Positions 45,224 through 53,901 of a stretch of DNA of 64,000 bases are shown here, one piece after another. The stretch lies in assembly GCF_021730305.1 (NCBI RefSeq), contig NZ_CP032674.1, positions 1,907,001 through 1,971,000 of the forward strand, in the 5' to 3' direction. Origin of the DNA: Xanthobacter sp. YC-JY1. Lineage in GTDB: Bacteria > Pseudomonadota > Alphaproteobacteria > Rhizobiales > Xanthobacteraceae. Under the pieces are notes generated by a model that saw only the letters and a program-made list of their open reading frames with translations, had not been told where the DNA came from and searched no databases. Numbering within the stretch: position 1 is the first letter of the stretch; every line of letters begins with the position of its first letter. Made by a program: the position numbers and the translations under genes.

Positions 45224-47056
45224 TCACGGTTGGTTCGCCGGACCGGCCGACGAGGCCGGCGCGGCGCCGAGGCCGGCGACGGATTTGCGGACGCGAACAG
45301 TCGGTGCGCCACCCGCGGCAGAGGCTGCGGGCTGGGGCATCTGTGTGGGCGCCGAACCCTGGGCGACGCGCTTCATCACCTCGTCGCGCGGGCCGAAGGC
45401 GAGGGCGGCGCCATCCTTGAGCGCGAGCACGAGATCGCACTGGGCAAGGGCGGCCGGCCTGTGGGTGATGAGCACAACCGTGCGGCGCGCCGCCTTCAAC
45501 TGCTTCAGCGCTTCGGTGAGCGCGGCCTCACCGGCGGGGTCGAGGCTGGCATTGGGTTCGTCCAGCACGATCAGCGCCGGCAGGCCGAACACCGCGCGGG
45601 CGAGGCCGATGCGCTGGCGCTGTCCGCCCGAAAGGGCGAGGCCGCCGTCGCCGATCTCGGTGTTGTAGCCCTGCGGCAGCTGCTGGATCATCTCGTGAAC
45701 GCCGGCGAGCTGCGCCGCCGCCACCACGGCCTCCGGCTCGGCCGCGGTGAAGCGGGCGATATTCTCCGCGATGGTGCCGGCGAACAGCTCCACGTCCTGC
45801 GGCAGGTAGCCGACATGGCGGCCGAGCTGCTCCTCGTCCCAATGGGCGAGGTCCGATCCGTCGAGCCGCACTGCGCCGGAGGCGGCTGGCCAGACGCCGA
45901 CCAGCGCCCGCGCGAGGGTGGACTTGCCGGCCGCCGTCGGGCCGATGACGCCGAGGACGCTCCCGGCATCGAGGCGGAAGGACAGCTGGCGCAGCACCGC
46001 CACCTCGCGGCCCGGCGCCCGCACGAACAGGTTCTCCACGCTCACCGTTCCCGTGGGGTCCGGCAGGCGCAGCCGCTCGGGCGGGGGAGGGGCGGCGCGC
46101 AGCAGCAGCTGGATGCGGCCATAGGCGGTGCGCATGTTCACCACCGATTTCCAGTTGCTCACCGCCTGCTCGATGGGCTGGATGCAGCGCCCGACCAGGA
46201 TGGAGCCGGCGATGATCATGCCGGGCGAGATCTGCTTCTGGATGGCGAGCCACGCGCCGAGCCCGAGCACGATGCTCTGCACCAGCGCCCGATTGAACTT
46301 GGTGATGCCGATGAGAAGCGCCCCCCGGTCGCCGGCCCGGCTCTGCCAGCCCATGGCGTCCTCGTGCGCGGCGTTCCAGCGCGCGCGCAGCGCCTGGGAC
46401 ATGCCCATGGCCTTCAGCACTTCCGCATTGCGCAGGGTGGCGGTGGCGAGGGCATTGGCCTTGATGCCGGCGCGACTCGCCTCGGCGAGGCTCTGGCGGG
46501 TGGCGCGGTTGTTCAGCACGGCGAGGAAGCCGGAGAACAGGCAGCTCGCCACCGCCAGCACTCCGTAATAGGGATGCAGCAGGGTCGCGCAGATCATGTA
46601 GATGGGCACCCACGGCACGTCGCAGAGAGCGGCGAGGCCGGCACCGGCATAGAAATCGCGCACGGTGTCGAGGTCGCGCAGCGCCTGCGCCTGTCCGTTG
46701 CCCGGCGCGCGCAGCGCCATGCGGCGCACGGCATCGAACACATCCGCCGCCACCTTGGTGTCGAAGGCGATGCCCGCCCGCTCCAGCAGGCGGGAGCGCA
46801 GTCCCTCCAGCGCCGCCCACACCAGATAGAGGAAGGCGGTGATGAGGGTGAGCAGCACCAGCGTCTCGATGCTGCGGCTGCCGAGGACCCGGTCATAGAC
46901 CTGCATCATGTAGATGGAGGCGTTGAGGCCGAGGAGGTTGATGAAGAAGCTGAACACCACGACGCTGACGAAGGCCGGCCGGATCGTCCGCAGAGCATGG
47001 TCCAGCGCCGTCGGTGCGCCCGCGGCGGCTGGTTCTCTCGATCCCGTAACGCTCAT
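45224..47056 (-). CDS. Type I secretion ABC exporter (PrtD/HlyB family)
   Basis: A 610-residue fused permease/ATPase. The first 300 residues contain six helices, starting AFVSVVVFSFFINLLGLNAS with YMMQVYDRVLGSRS, the PrtD-family hallmark. The ATPase has Walker A GPTAAGKST, signature LALSGGQRQRIGLARAV and Walker B LIVLDEPNASLD. There is no N-terminal C39 peptidase or C39-like domain. After the ATPase is an Ala/Pro-rich tail. The start at ATG 47056 (MSVTGSREP) is divergent from the 47253 gene. The exported substrate, typically an RTX or glycine-rich protein, is not encoded next door. Confidence 0.92.
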   Translation of the reverse strand: MSVTGSREPAAAGAPTALDHALRTIRPAFVSVVVFSFFINLLGLNASIYMMQVYDRVLGSRSIETLVLLTLITAFLYLVWAALEGLRSRLLERAGIAFDTKVAADVFDAVRRMALRAPGNGQAQALRDLDTVRDFYAGAGLAALCDVPWVPIYMICATLLHPYYGVLAVASCLFSGFLAVLNNRATRQSLAEASRAGIKANALATATLRNAEVLKAMGMSQALRARWNAAHEDAMGWQSRAGDRGALLIGITKFNRALVQSIVLGLGAWLAIQKQISPGMIIAGSILVGRCIQPIEQAVSNWKSVVNMRTAYGRIQLLLRAAPPPPERLRLPDPTGTVSVENLFVRAPGREVAVLRQLSFRLDAGSVLGVIGPTAAGKSTLARALVGVWPAASGAVRLDGSDLAHWDEEQLGRHVGYLPQDVELFAGTIAENIARFTAAEPEAVVAAAQLAGVHEMIQQLPQGYNTEIGDGGLALSGGQRQRIGLARAVFGLPALIVLDEPNASLDPAGEAALTEALKQLKAARRTVVLITHRPAALAQCDLVLALKDGAALAFGPRDEVMKRVAQGSAPTQMPQPAASAAGGAPTVRVRKSVAGLGAAPASSAGPANQP

Positions 47057-47252
47057 GCCCCAGCGTCTCCGGCCCGGCTTCGGGCCTGTGCTCGTCTCGC
47101 GCGCGACGGCGCTCCTCCCTTGTATGCGGGCGAAGCGGCCGGCGGAAGCCGCGCAGCGACACGGCGCGGCGGCAATCTGCCGTGTCCTTGCGGCAGGTGG
47201 GCGTCTTCGACTTTGCCACAATGCGGTGCGAAGATGACGGCACGGAAAGACC

Positions 47253-48662
47253 ATGGCCCGCATCTTCGCCTTCCTCGTCGTCTTCATCTCGCTGCTCGGC
47301 GCGGCGCCCTGGCTCGTGCCCGTGGCGAAGGAGAGCGCGAAGCTCCTCGCTGCCCGCGACGATCCCGCCGCCCTTGCCGATCTCGGCCTCCGGGACTTCA
47401 CCGGGGAAGACGCCGCGCGTGCCATCGCGGCGGCGCTGGCGGAGGACGATACGGCCCTCGCCACCTCCTATCTGGCCTTGGCCGATGCCCGGCACCTCGC
47501 CGTTCCCCCGGAACTGCGCAAGCAGGTGGAGGCGGCCAACGGCGGGGCGGCGCAGGCGCTGCATTCCGCCAAGTCGTTCGGCATGGGCTTCGTCACCGGC
47601 CAGCCCAATGATCTCGCCGGCCTTGCGGGGGCGGCGGCGAGTGACCTGATGGTGTGGGGCGACATCCGCGACGCCGGCCGCGAAGGCCTCAAGATGGCCC
47701 GTGGCGAGGAGCCGGATCAGCTCATCCTCGGCCTGTCCGCGGTCGGCATCGCCGTCACCGCGGGAACTTACGCCACCGTGGGCGCGAGCCTGCCGGTGCG
47801 CATGGGCATCTCGCTGGTGAAGGTGGCCAAGCGCACTGGCCGCCTCTCCGCCGGCCTGCTGCGCGCCTTCACCCGGGCCGCCCGCGAAAGCGTGGATTTC
47901 GTCGCCCTGCGCCGCCTCCTCTCGGGCTCGACGGCGGTGGACGGGGCGGCGGTGAAAAGCGTCGTGCGCACCGATCGCCTCGCCACACTCACCCGAATGC
48001 TGGATGACACCGCCCGCATCGAGGCGAAGGCCGGCACCCGCGCCGCGCTGGAAGGCCTGAAGGTGGCCGAGGGCGGACGTGACCTCTCCCGCGTCGCCCG
48101 CCTCGCCGACGCCAAGGGCGCCCAGACGCTCGCCATCCTGAAGACGCTGGGGCGCGGCGCCATCGCCATCACCAGCCTGTTGTTCCACCTCATCTGGTGG
48201 GGCTTCCTCGCCGTCTTCTATCTCTTCGCGCTGGTATCGAGCTTCAATTCCTTCTGCGTGGCCTGCGCCCGCCGGACGTGGCGGCACAAGCGGCGGCGGG
48301 GGCGCCGGCACGCGGCGTCCGGCGCGATGCCACGCGGAACGCTCTTCGTGCGGCGCGCGCCGACCGTTGCGCCCGTGGCGGAGATCGCGGTTCCCGCTGT
48401 TGCCGCCGCCGATGTCATCGCCGAGGCCACCCGCGACGTGCTCGCCGCCACCGAGGCGGTGCGGGCGCTGGCGCGGGACGGCGAGACGGGTGGGGAGTTG
48501 GCAGGCGGGGAGGGACCTTCTAGTTTCCCGGCCCGCGCGCCCGAGCGGCGCGACACATTCCCGCTCGCCGTTCCCCGCGAAGGTTCCTCATGCCCCATTT
48601 CTCCTCCGACGGTGTCGATATCGCCTATCTCGATCAGGGCGCCGGCGAGCCGGTCCTCCTGA
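47253..48662 (+). CDS. Conserved membrane protein of unknown function
   Basis: A 469-residue frame. It has an N-terminal hydrophobic segment (IFAFLVVFISLLGAAPWLV), a long soluble part rich in Ala and Leu helices with a Gly-rich membrane-like stretch (LGLSAVGIAVTAGTYATVGASL), and a second strong membrane segment near residues 310-330 (FHLIWWGFLAVFYLFALV) followed by a basic patch. I do not recognise a family. The last 24 or so codons overlap the start of the next gene by 73 bases and read like non-coding sequence, so the true end may be earlier, through a frameshift or sequence error near 48500. It is divergent from the type I exporter (196-base gap). Confidence 0.6.
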   Translation: MARIFAFLVVFISLLGAAPWLVPVAKESAKLLAARDDPAALADLGLRDFTGEDAARAIAAALAEDDTALATSYLALADARHLAVPPELRKQVEAANGGAAQALHSAKSFGMGFVTGQPNDLAGLAGAAASDLMVWGDIRDAGREGLKMARGEEPDQLILGLSAVGIAVTAGTYATVGASLPVRMGISLVKVAKRTGRLSAGLLRAFTRAARESVDFVALRRLLSGSTAVDGAAVKSVVRTDRLATLTRMLDDTARIEAKAGTRAALEGLKVAEGGRDLSRVARLADAKGAQTLAILKTLGRGAIAITSLLFHLIWWGFLAVFYLFALVSSFNSFCVACARRTWRHKRRRGRRHAASGAMPRGTLFVRRAPTVAPVAEIAVPAVAAADVIAEATRDVLAATEAVRALARDGETGGELAGGEGPSSFPARAPERRDTFPLAVPREGSSCPISPPTVSISPISIRAPASRSS

Positions 48663-49342
48663 TCCACGGCTTCGCCTCCACCAAGGAGATCAACTGGGTC
48701 GGCCCCTCCTGGACCAAGACGCTCACCGAGGCGGGCTACCGCGTCATCGCCTTCGACCATCGCGGCCATGGGGAATCCGAGAAGCTCTATGATCCCGCGC
48801 TGTACGACACCCGCGTGATGGCAGAGGACGCCCACCGGCTGCTGCGGCATCTCGGTCTCGATCGGGCGGATGTGATCGGCTACTCCATGGGCGCGCGGGT
48901 CGCTGCCCAAATGGCACTGCATTTTCCCCATGCGGTGCGCTCGGCCATCTTCGGCGGCCTCGGCATCCATCTCGTGGAAGGCGCGGGCCTGCCGCAGACG
49001 GTGGCGGACGCGCTGGAGGCGCCGAGCCTCGACGACGTCACGGACCCCATGGGCCGCATGTTCCGCGCCTTCGCCGATGCCAACAAGGCGGACCTGAGGG
49101 CGCTGGCCGCCTGCATCCGCGGCTCGCGGCAGGTGCTGTCGCGGGAGGAGGTGGGGCGCATCTTCCAGCCGGTGATGGTCGCCATCGGCACCCGCGATGC
49201 GGTGGCCGGCGCCGCCGCGCCGCTGGTGGCGCTGCTGCCGGACGGCACCCAGCTCGATATCCCCAACCGCGACCACAATCCCGCCGTGGGCGACAAGGTG
49301 TTCAAGCAGGGCGCTCTCGACTTCCTGAAGTCCCGGCCCTGA
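48590..49342 (+). CDS. Alpha/beta-fold hydrolase
   Basis: A 250-residue serine hydrolase. The oxyanion-hole region is LLIHGFASTK, the nucleophile elbow is GYSMG, the acid is likely in AIGTRDAVAG and the catalytic His in NRDHNPAVGDK. The fold and length match haloperoxidase/esterase-like enzymes (the family also includes lactonases and dehalogenases). It starts at ATG 48590 with GAAGG nine bases upstream, inside the previous open frame. The substrate is unknown. Confidence 0.88.
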   Translation: MPHFSSDGVDIAYLDQGAGEPVLLIHGFASTKEINWVGPSWTKTLTEAGYRVIAFDHRGHGESEKLYDPALYDTRVMAEDAHRLLRHLGLDRADVIGYSMGARVAAQMALHFPHAVRSAIFGGLGIHLVEGAGLPQTVADALEAPSLDDVTDPMGRMFRAFADANKADLRALAACIRGSRQVLSREEVGRIFQPVMVAIGTRDAVAGAAAPLVALLPDGTQLDIPNRDHNPAVGDKVFKQGALDFLKSRP

Positions 49343-49420
49343 CGCCGGCCGGCGGGAGCCTCTCGCCTTGCCGCAGCATGTGCTAGAACAGGGGCAAGTT
49401 TGATCCCCGAGGAGGCAGAG

Positions 49421-50305
49421 ATGCCGCAAGTGCCGATGGTTTCCCAGATGCCGGAGCTTGCCGTGCCGCGCGTGACGCGCCTTGGCACCGAGCGCTGGCA
49501 CGATGTGGTGGACCCCGTGTGGGCGCGCCTGCGCAACGAGGCCGAGGAGGCCGCCGAGCGCGAGCCGCTGCTTGCCGGCTTCTTCACCAGCGCCATCCTC
49601 GGCCAGCCCAGCCTCGAAGCCGTGATCGGCGAGCGCATCGCCGCCCGCCTGGGCGACACCGACCTGCCGGGCTCGGCCATCCGCGCCGCCTGGCTCGATG
49701 CGGTGGCCCGCGACAAGGACATTTCCCAGGCCCTGCGTGCCGACGTGATGGCGGTGGTGGACCGCGACCCCGCCGCCGACCGCACCCTGGAACCGGTGCT
49801 CTATTTCAAGGGCTTCCACGCCATCCAGTCGCACCGGCTCGCGCACTCCCTGTGGGGCAACGGGCACAAGGATTTCGCGCTCTACCTCCAGAGCCGCGCC
49901 TCATCCGTCTTCGCCGTGGACATCCATCCGCAGGTGCCCATGGGCCGAGGCGTGTTCTTCGACCATGCCACCGGCATCGTCATCGGCGCGACGGCGGTGA
50001 TCGAGGATGACGTCTCCATCCTCCAGGGCGTGACGCTGGGCGGCACCGGCAAGGAGAGCGGCGACCGCCATCCCAAGATCCGCCGCGGCGTGCTCATCGG
50101 CGCCGGCGCCAAGGTGCTGGGCAACATCGAGGTCGGCCGCTGCGCCCGCGTCGCCGCCGGTTCGGTGGTGCTGAAGCCCGTGCCGCGCAATTCGACCGTC
50201 GCCGGCATCCCGGCCAAGGTGGTGGGCGAGGCCGGCTGCGCCGAGCCCGCGCGCTCCATGGACCAGATGTTCGAGGACAACATCTGGTCCGGTGCGGACA
50301 TCTGA
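49421..50305 (+). CDS. cysE: Serine O-acetyltransferase
   Basis: A 294-residue hexapeptide-repeat enzyme that makes O-acetylserine for cysteine synthesis. The N-terminal helical domain is followed by DIHPQVPMGRGVFFDHATG with the catalytic Asp and His, the left-handed beta-helix (ILQGVTLGGTGKESGDRHPK) and a C-terminal tail ending IWSGADI, whose final Ile is the hallmark that lets CysE dock into cysteine synthase (CysK). The start at ATG 49421 follows GAGGAGG by five bases. Feedback inhibition by cysteine is usual for the family. Confidence 0.95.
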   Translation: MPQVPMVSQMPELAVPRVTRLGTERWHDVVDPVWARLRNEAEEAAEREPLLAGFFTSAILGQPSLEAVIGERIAARLGDTDLPGSAIRAAWLDAVARDKDISQALRADVMAVVDRDPAADRTLEPVLYFKGFHAIQSHRLAHSLWGNGHKDFALYLQSRASSVFAVDIHPQVPMGRGVFFDHATGIVIGATAVIEDDVSILQGVTLGGTGKESGDRHPKIRRGVLIGAGAKVLGNIEVGRCARVAAGSVVLKPVPRNSTVAGIPAKVVGEAGCAEPARSMDQMFEDNIWSGADI

Positions 50306-50373
50306 CCCCGCCGGCTTGAACGCACGCCCGATGGCGGCCATAAGGCGGCCTTCCGCTCTCAGGAGGATACCCC

Positions 50374-50760
50374 TTGGACAAGACCGAGATCGAGCAGGTG
50401 CAGCGTTATATGCGGACCCTTTTCAACAATCCGCAGATCAACGTGGCGGCCCGCGCGAAGCCGAAGGGCAGCGCCGAGGTGTTCCTCGGCGAGGAAGCCA
50501 TCGGCACTCTGGACAAGGACGAGGAGGACGGCGAGCTTTCCTATCATTTCCGCATGCCGGTTCTGGATAAGGACGCTCCCAGCTACCTGCGGACCAAGTT
50601 CGGCAACCCGAAGTTCAAGGTGGTCGCCTTCGCCAAGTCGAAGGACACGGCCGAGGTCTATCTCGGCGAGGATTCCATCGGCACCCTCACCAAGGACGAG
50701 GAAAAGGGGAAGGTCGTGCAGAACTTCCGCATGGCCATCTTCGAGACCGACCTCGAGTGA
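50374..50760 (+). CDS. DUF3126 protein with an internal tandem duplication
   Basis: A 128-residue cytoplasmic protein made of two repeats of about 62 residues. The first has YMRTLFNNPQINV, AEVFLGEEAIGTL and DEEDGELSYHFRMPVL; the second has YLRTKFGNPKFKV, AEVYLGEDSIGTL and DEEKGKVVQNFRMAIF. Single-copy members of DUF3126 in related bacteria are about 70 residues, so this gene appears to have duplicated the domain in frame. The start is TTG 50374, seven bases after a perfect AGGAGG. The function of the family is unknown. Confidence 0.8.
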   Translation: MDKTEIEQVQRYMRTLFNNPQINVAARAKPKGSAEVFLGEEAIGTLDKDEEDGELSYHFRMPVLDKDAPSYLRTKFGNPKFKVVAFAKSKDTAEVYLGEDSIGTLTKDEEKGKVVQNFRMAIFETDLE

Positions 50761-50855
50761 TCGCATCGCGGTAGCCACGGCCGCCCATCCCGTGCTTGCG
50801 CCTTCGCCTGAACGCGCTACACCTCTGGCATATTGAATCCAGAGGGGAGGGCGCC

Positions 50856-51629
50856 GTGGCGCTGCTGGAGGTCTCCGGGGAGCGGTTCAGGGTGGAGGTG
50901 ACGGGTCCGGAGGGCGCGCCGCCGCTCATTCTCTCCCATTCCCTCGGCTGCACACTCGGCATGTGGGACGAGGTGGTGCCGTTGTTCGCGGGCCGCCGCC
51001 TCGTCCGCTACGACGCCCGCGGCCATGGCGAGAGCGCGGCGCCCGACCAGGTCTATTCCATGGGCGACCTCGGCCGCGACGTGCTGGCCATCATGGACCG
51101 GCTCCATCTCGCCACTGCCGATTTCTGCGGCCTGTCGCTCGGCGGCATGGTGGGCCAGTGGCTGGCGCTGAACGCGCCGCAGCGCCTCACCCGCCTCATC
51201 CTCTCCAACACCACCGCCCACGCCGGCCCGACGCGCTTCTGGGATCACCGCATCAAGGCAGTGCGCAAGGATGGCACGGGTCCGATTGCCGATTCTGTCA
51301 TCGACAGCTGGTTCACGCCCGAGTTGAAGGCACAGCGTCCGGCGCGGGTGGCGGAGGTGCGGGCGATGGTGACGGGCACCAGACCCTCCGGCTACATGGG
51401 CACCAGCGCCGCCATGCGCGACATGGATTTCCGCACCGACGTGGCGCGCATCGCCACCCAGACTTTGGTCATCGTCTCCGACGGCGACCGCTCGACGCCG
51501 CCGGCCTGGGGCGAGGCCATCGCCGCCGCCATCCCCGGCGCGAAGCTGGCGCGCCTGCCGGGCGGGCACCTCTCCGCCATGGAGCAGCCGGAGGCGTTTG
51601 TGCGGACCGTCTCGGCCTTCCTCGGCTAG
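50856..51629 (+). CDS. 3-oxoadipate enol-lactonase-like hydrolase
   Basis: A 257-residue alpha/beta hydrolase with the PcaD-type layout: LILSHSLGCTLGMWDEVVP oxyanion region, GLSLGGMVGQWLA nucleophile elbow, DGDRSTPP acid and LPGGHLSAMEQPEAF His. PcaD opens the enol-lactone ring in the beta-ketoadipate pathway of aromatic breakdown. No other pca gene is in the window, so the specificity is tentative; a general esterase is the alternative. Start GTG 50856 follows GGGGAGGG; upstream in-frame ATG sequence does not match the family. Confidence 0.75.
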   Translation: MALLEVSGERFRVEVTGPEGAPPLILSHSLGCTLGMWDEVVPLFAGRRLVRYDARGHGESAAPDQVYSMGDLGRDVLAIMDRLHLATADFCGLSLGGMVGQWLALNAPQRLTRLILSNTTAHAGPTRFWDHRIKAVRKDGTGPIADSVIDSWFTPELKAQRPARVAEVRAMVTGTRPSGYMGTSAAMRDMDFRTDVARIATQTLVIVSDGDRSTPPAWGEAIAAAIPGAKLARLPGGHLSAMEQPEAFVRTVSAFLG

Positions 51630-51711
51630 GCGCGCGCTCGCGCCGCGCCGGCCGGGCGTGACATCGCCCGGCGCTTGTGGAAGATGCCGCGCGAATGCGT
51701 GGAGGCGCGGC

Positions 51712-52707
51712 ATGGCATCCCTTCAGAGCGGTCACGGCCACGATCACGACGACCACGATAGCCACGACCAAGACCACCACCACGACCACGCCGGCCATTC
51801 GCACGGTCCTGGCGGGCACGGCCATTCCCACGCTCCGCCGGATTCGCTGCGGGCCTTCGCCATCGGCGCCGGGCTGAACCTCGGCTTCGTCGTCATCGAG
51901 GCGGGGTTCGGCTTCATGTCCGGCTCGCTCGCCCTGCTGGCGGATGCGGGACACAATCTCTCCGACGTGCTCGGCCTGCTGCTCGCCTGGGGTGCTGCGT
52001 GGCTGTCGCGCCGGGCGCCGACGCCCAAACGCACCTACGGCTATGGCCGCTCGTCCATCCTCGCCGCGCTCGCCAATGCGATGCTGCTGCTGGTCGCCAC
52101 CGGTGGCATCATCCTGGAAGCCTTCGGCCGGATCGCCGATCCCGCGCCGATCCAGACCGGAATCGTGATGGTTGTGGCGCTGGTGGGCGTCGGCGTGAAC
52201 ATCGGCACGGCACTGCTGTTCATGGCGGGGCGCAAGGGCGACCTGAACGTCCGGGGCGCCTTCGTCCACATGGTGGCGGATGGCGCGATCTCGCTGGGCG
52301 TGGTGATCGCCGGCGCAGTCATCGCGCTCACCGGCTGGCTGTGGCTCGACCCAGTGGTGTCGCTGGCCATCTCCGTCGCCATCGTCGCCGGCACGTGGGG
52401 GCTGCTGCGGGACAGCGTGAACCTCGCCATGGACATGGTGCCTGCGGGCGTCGACGCCGCGGAGGTGGAGGCCTATCTCGCCGCGCGGCCGGGCGTGAGC
52501 GAGGTACACGACCTGCACATCTGGGGACTCAGCACCACCTCAGTGGCGCTCAGCGCCCATCTGGTGCGGCCCGGCGCGACGCTGGACGATGATTTCCTGT
52601 CGGAGACGTGCGCGGAGCTGAAAGCCCGCTTTGGCATCGCCCACCCGGTGCTTCAGGTGGAGGAAGGGCGCATGCAGTGCGCCCTCGCGCCGAGGGACGT
52701 GGTGTAG
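51712..52707 (+). CDS. Cation diffusion facilitator, zinc/cobalt exporter
   Basis: A 331-residue inner-membrane CDF antiporter of the CzcD/ZitB group that exports Zn2+ or similar divalent cations. A His/Asp-rich N-terminus (HGHDHDDHDSHDQDHHHDH) precedes six helices. The transport site HxxxD pairs are visible in LADAGHNLSDVLG and VHMVADGAISLG, and a cytoplasmic C-terminal domain with VHDLHIWGLSTTSVALSAHL follows. GGAGG lies seven bases before ATG 51712. It ends in a 12-bp hairpin shared with the convergent fds operon. Confidence 0.92.
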   Translation: MASLQSGHGHDHDDHDSHDQDHHHDHAGHSHGPGGHGHSHAPPDSLRAFAIGAGLNLGFVVIEAGFGFMSGSLALLADAGHNLSDVLGLLLAWGAAWLSRRAPTPKRTYGYGRSSILAALANAMLLLVATGGIILEAFGRIADPAPIQTGIVMVVALVGVGVNIGTALLFMAGRKGDLNVRGAFVHMVADGAISLGVVIAGAVIALTGWLWLDPVVSLAISVAIVAGTWGLLRDSVNLAMDMVPAGVDAAEVEAYLAARPGVSEVHDLHIWGLSTTSVALSAHLVRPGATLDDDFLSETCAELKARFGIAHPVLQVEEGRMQCALAPRDVV

Positions 52708-52710
52708 AAG

Positions 52711-52739
52711 CCGATCGCCCGCATGCGGCGGGCGATCGG
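52711..52739. terminator. Bidirectional hairpin between CDF gene and fdsD
   Basis: A 12-bp perfect stem CCGATCGCCCGC / GCGGGCGATCGG with a five-base loop fills the 38-base gap between the two convergent genes. It lacks a long U tract on either strand, so termination may be modest, but the position and strength suit a shared terminator. Confidence 0.55.
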
Positions 52740-52745
52740 GCGAAA

Positions 52746-52976
52746 TCAGGCCGCCTTTGGCGCCTGCAACCCTTCCAGCGCCTCGCGGGCGATGGGCTGA
52801 AGGCCCTCGCCGCCGTGCGCCACGTGCTCGGCGATCTTGGAGCGCATGCGCGGGTCCCAGAACTTCTTGATGTGGGTGCGCGTCGCCTCCACAGCCGCCT
52901 CGTGCTTCTGCGCGGCGAAGGCGGTGGCGATCTGGTTGGCCATATAGACCAGCTTCTCGGTGGAGTTATGCGACAT
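52746..52976 (-). CDS. fdsD: Formate dehydrogenase delta subunit
   Basis: A 76-residue small subunit of the soluble NAD-dependent formate dehydrogenase. Family features are the LVYMANQIATAFAA helix and the AEATRTHIKKFWDPRMRSKI segment. FdsD is needed for full activity or cofactor insertion in related enzymes. ATG 52976 overlaps the end of fdhD by 11 bases. It is the last gene of the operon. Confidence 0.88.
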   Translation of the reverse strand: MSHNSTEKLVYMANQIATAFAAQKHEAAVEATRTHIKKFWDPRMRSKIAEHVAHGGEGLQPIAREALEGLQAPKAA

Positions 52977-53841
52977 GGTCCCGTTCCGATGAAGCGGGCG
53001 CGATGCGCCCGGGATGGGTGAAAATCTCGAAGCCGTCATCGCGCACGATGGCGGCAAGGGTGATGCCCGCCGCCTCCGCCGTCCGGATGGCGAGGGAGGT
53101 GGGGGCGGATACCGCGGCGATGACGCCCACGCCCAGCACCGCCGCCTTCTGCACCATCTCGATGGAGACGCGGCTGGTCAGCAGCAGCAGGCCGCGCGCG
53201 GTGTCGAAGCCGGCGTCGGCGGCCATGCCGACGAGCTTGTCCAGGGCATTGTGGCGGCCCACGTCCTCCGCCAGAGCGAGGATGCCCCGGCCGGGTTCGA
53301 AATAGGCTGCGGCGTGCACCGCGCGGGTTTCGCGGTTCAGCGCCTGAAGCGGGCCGAGCGTGGCCATGGCGCCCAGCACCACATCCGGCGCGAAGACGGA
53401 CGTCGCGGTGACATGGGCGGCGGGCTTCACCGCCTCGGCAAGGCTCTCCACGCCGCACAGGCCGCAGCCGGTGGGGCCGGCGAGCGCGCGGCGCCGGGCG
53501 GAGAGATGCTTCATCTTCTCCTCGGCGATCCACATGCGCGCCTCGATGCCCTCATCGACGACGATCACATCGCGGGAGAGGATCTCCTCCTTCGCCGCGA
53601 CGATGCCCTCGGTGAGGGCGAACCCCAGCGCGAAGGCGGCGATGTCGGTGGGGCTCGCCATCATCACCGCATGGGTGGTGCCGTTGAAGGTGAGGGCGAC
53701 CGGCACTTCCTCCGGCACCGCCCGGGTGCCGGAAGAGACCTGCCCGTCCCGCAGCTGCACGCGCTCCACCCGCCGCGCCGGAGGGGGCGCGGGGAGGTCG
53801 GCAGGCAGGGGGCAGGCAGGCTCGTCGGTCATCTCGTCCAT
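52966..53841 (-). CDS. fdhD: Formate dehydrogenase accessory sulfurtransferase
   Basis: A 291-residue FdhD protein (called FdsC in some fds operons) that transfers sulfur to the molybdenum bis-MGD cofactor of formate dehydrogenase and protects it. The catalytic CxxC motif is in GPTGCGLCGVESL, preceded by the conserved ALTFNGTTHAVMMASP and ALGFALTEGI. It lies between fdsA and fdsD, as in other fds operons. An in-frame ATG nine bases downstream of the chosen start is possible. Confidence 0.93.
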   Translation of the reverse strand: MDEMTDEPACPLPADLPAPPPARRVERVQLRDGQVSSGTRAVPEEVPVALTFNGTTHAVMMASPTDIAAFALGFALTEGIVAAKEEILSRDVIVVDEGIEARMWIAEEKMKHLSARRRALAGPTGCGLCGVESLAEAVKPAAHVTATSVFAPDVVLGAMATLGPLQALNRETRAVHAAAYFEPGRGILALAEDVGRHNALDKLVGMAADAGFDTARGLLLLTSRVSIEMVQKAAVLGVGVIAAVSAPTSLAIRTAEAAGITLAAIVRDDGFEIFTHPGRIAPASSERDHVA

Positions 53842-53901
53842 TCAGATGGGAACACCTGAGGGCACCCGGAAGGGGGGAGCAGGGGGCGAAGCCCCCGGCC
53901 C

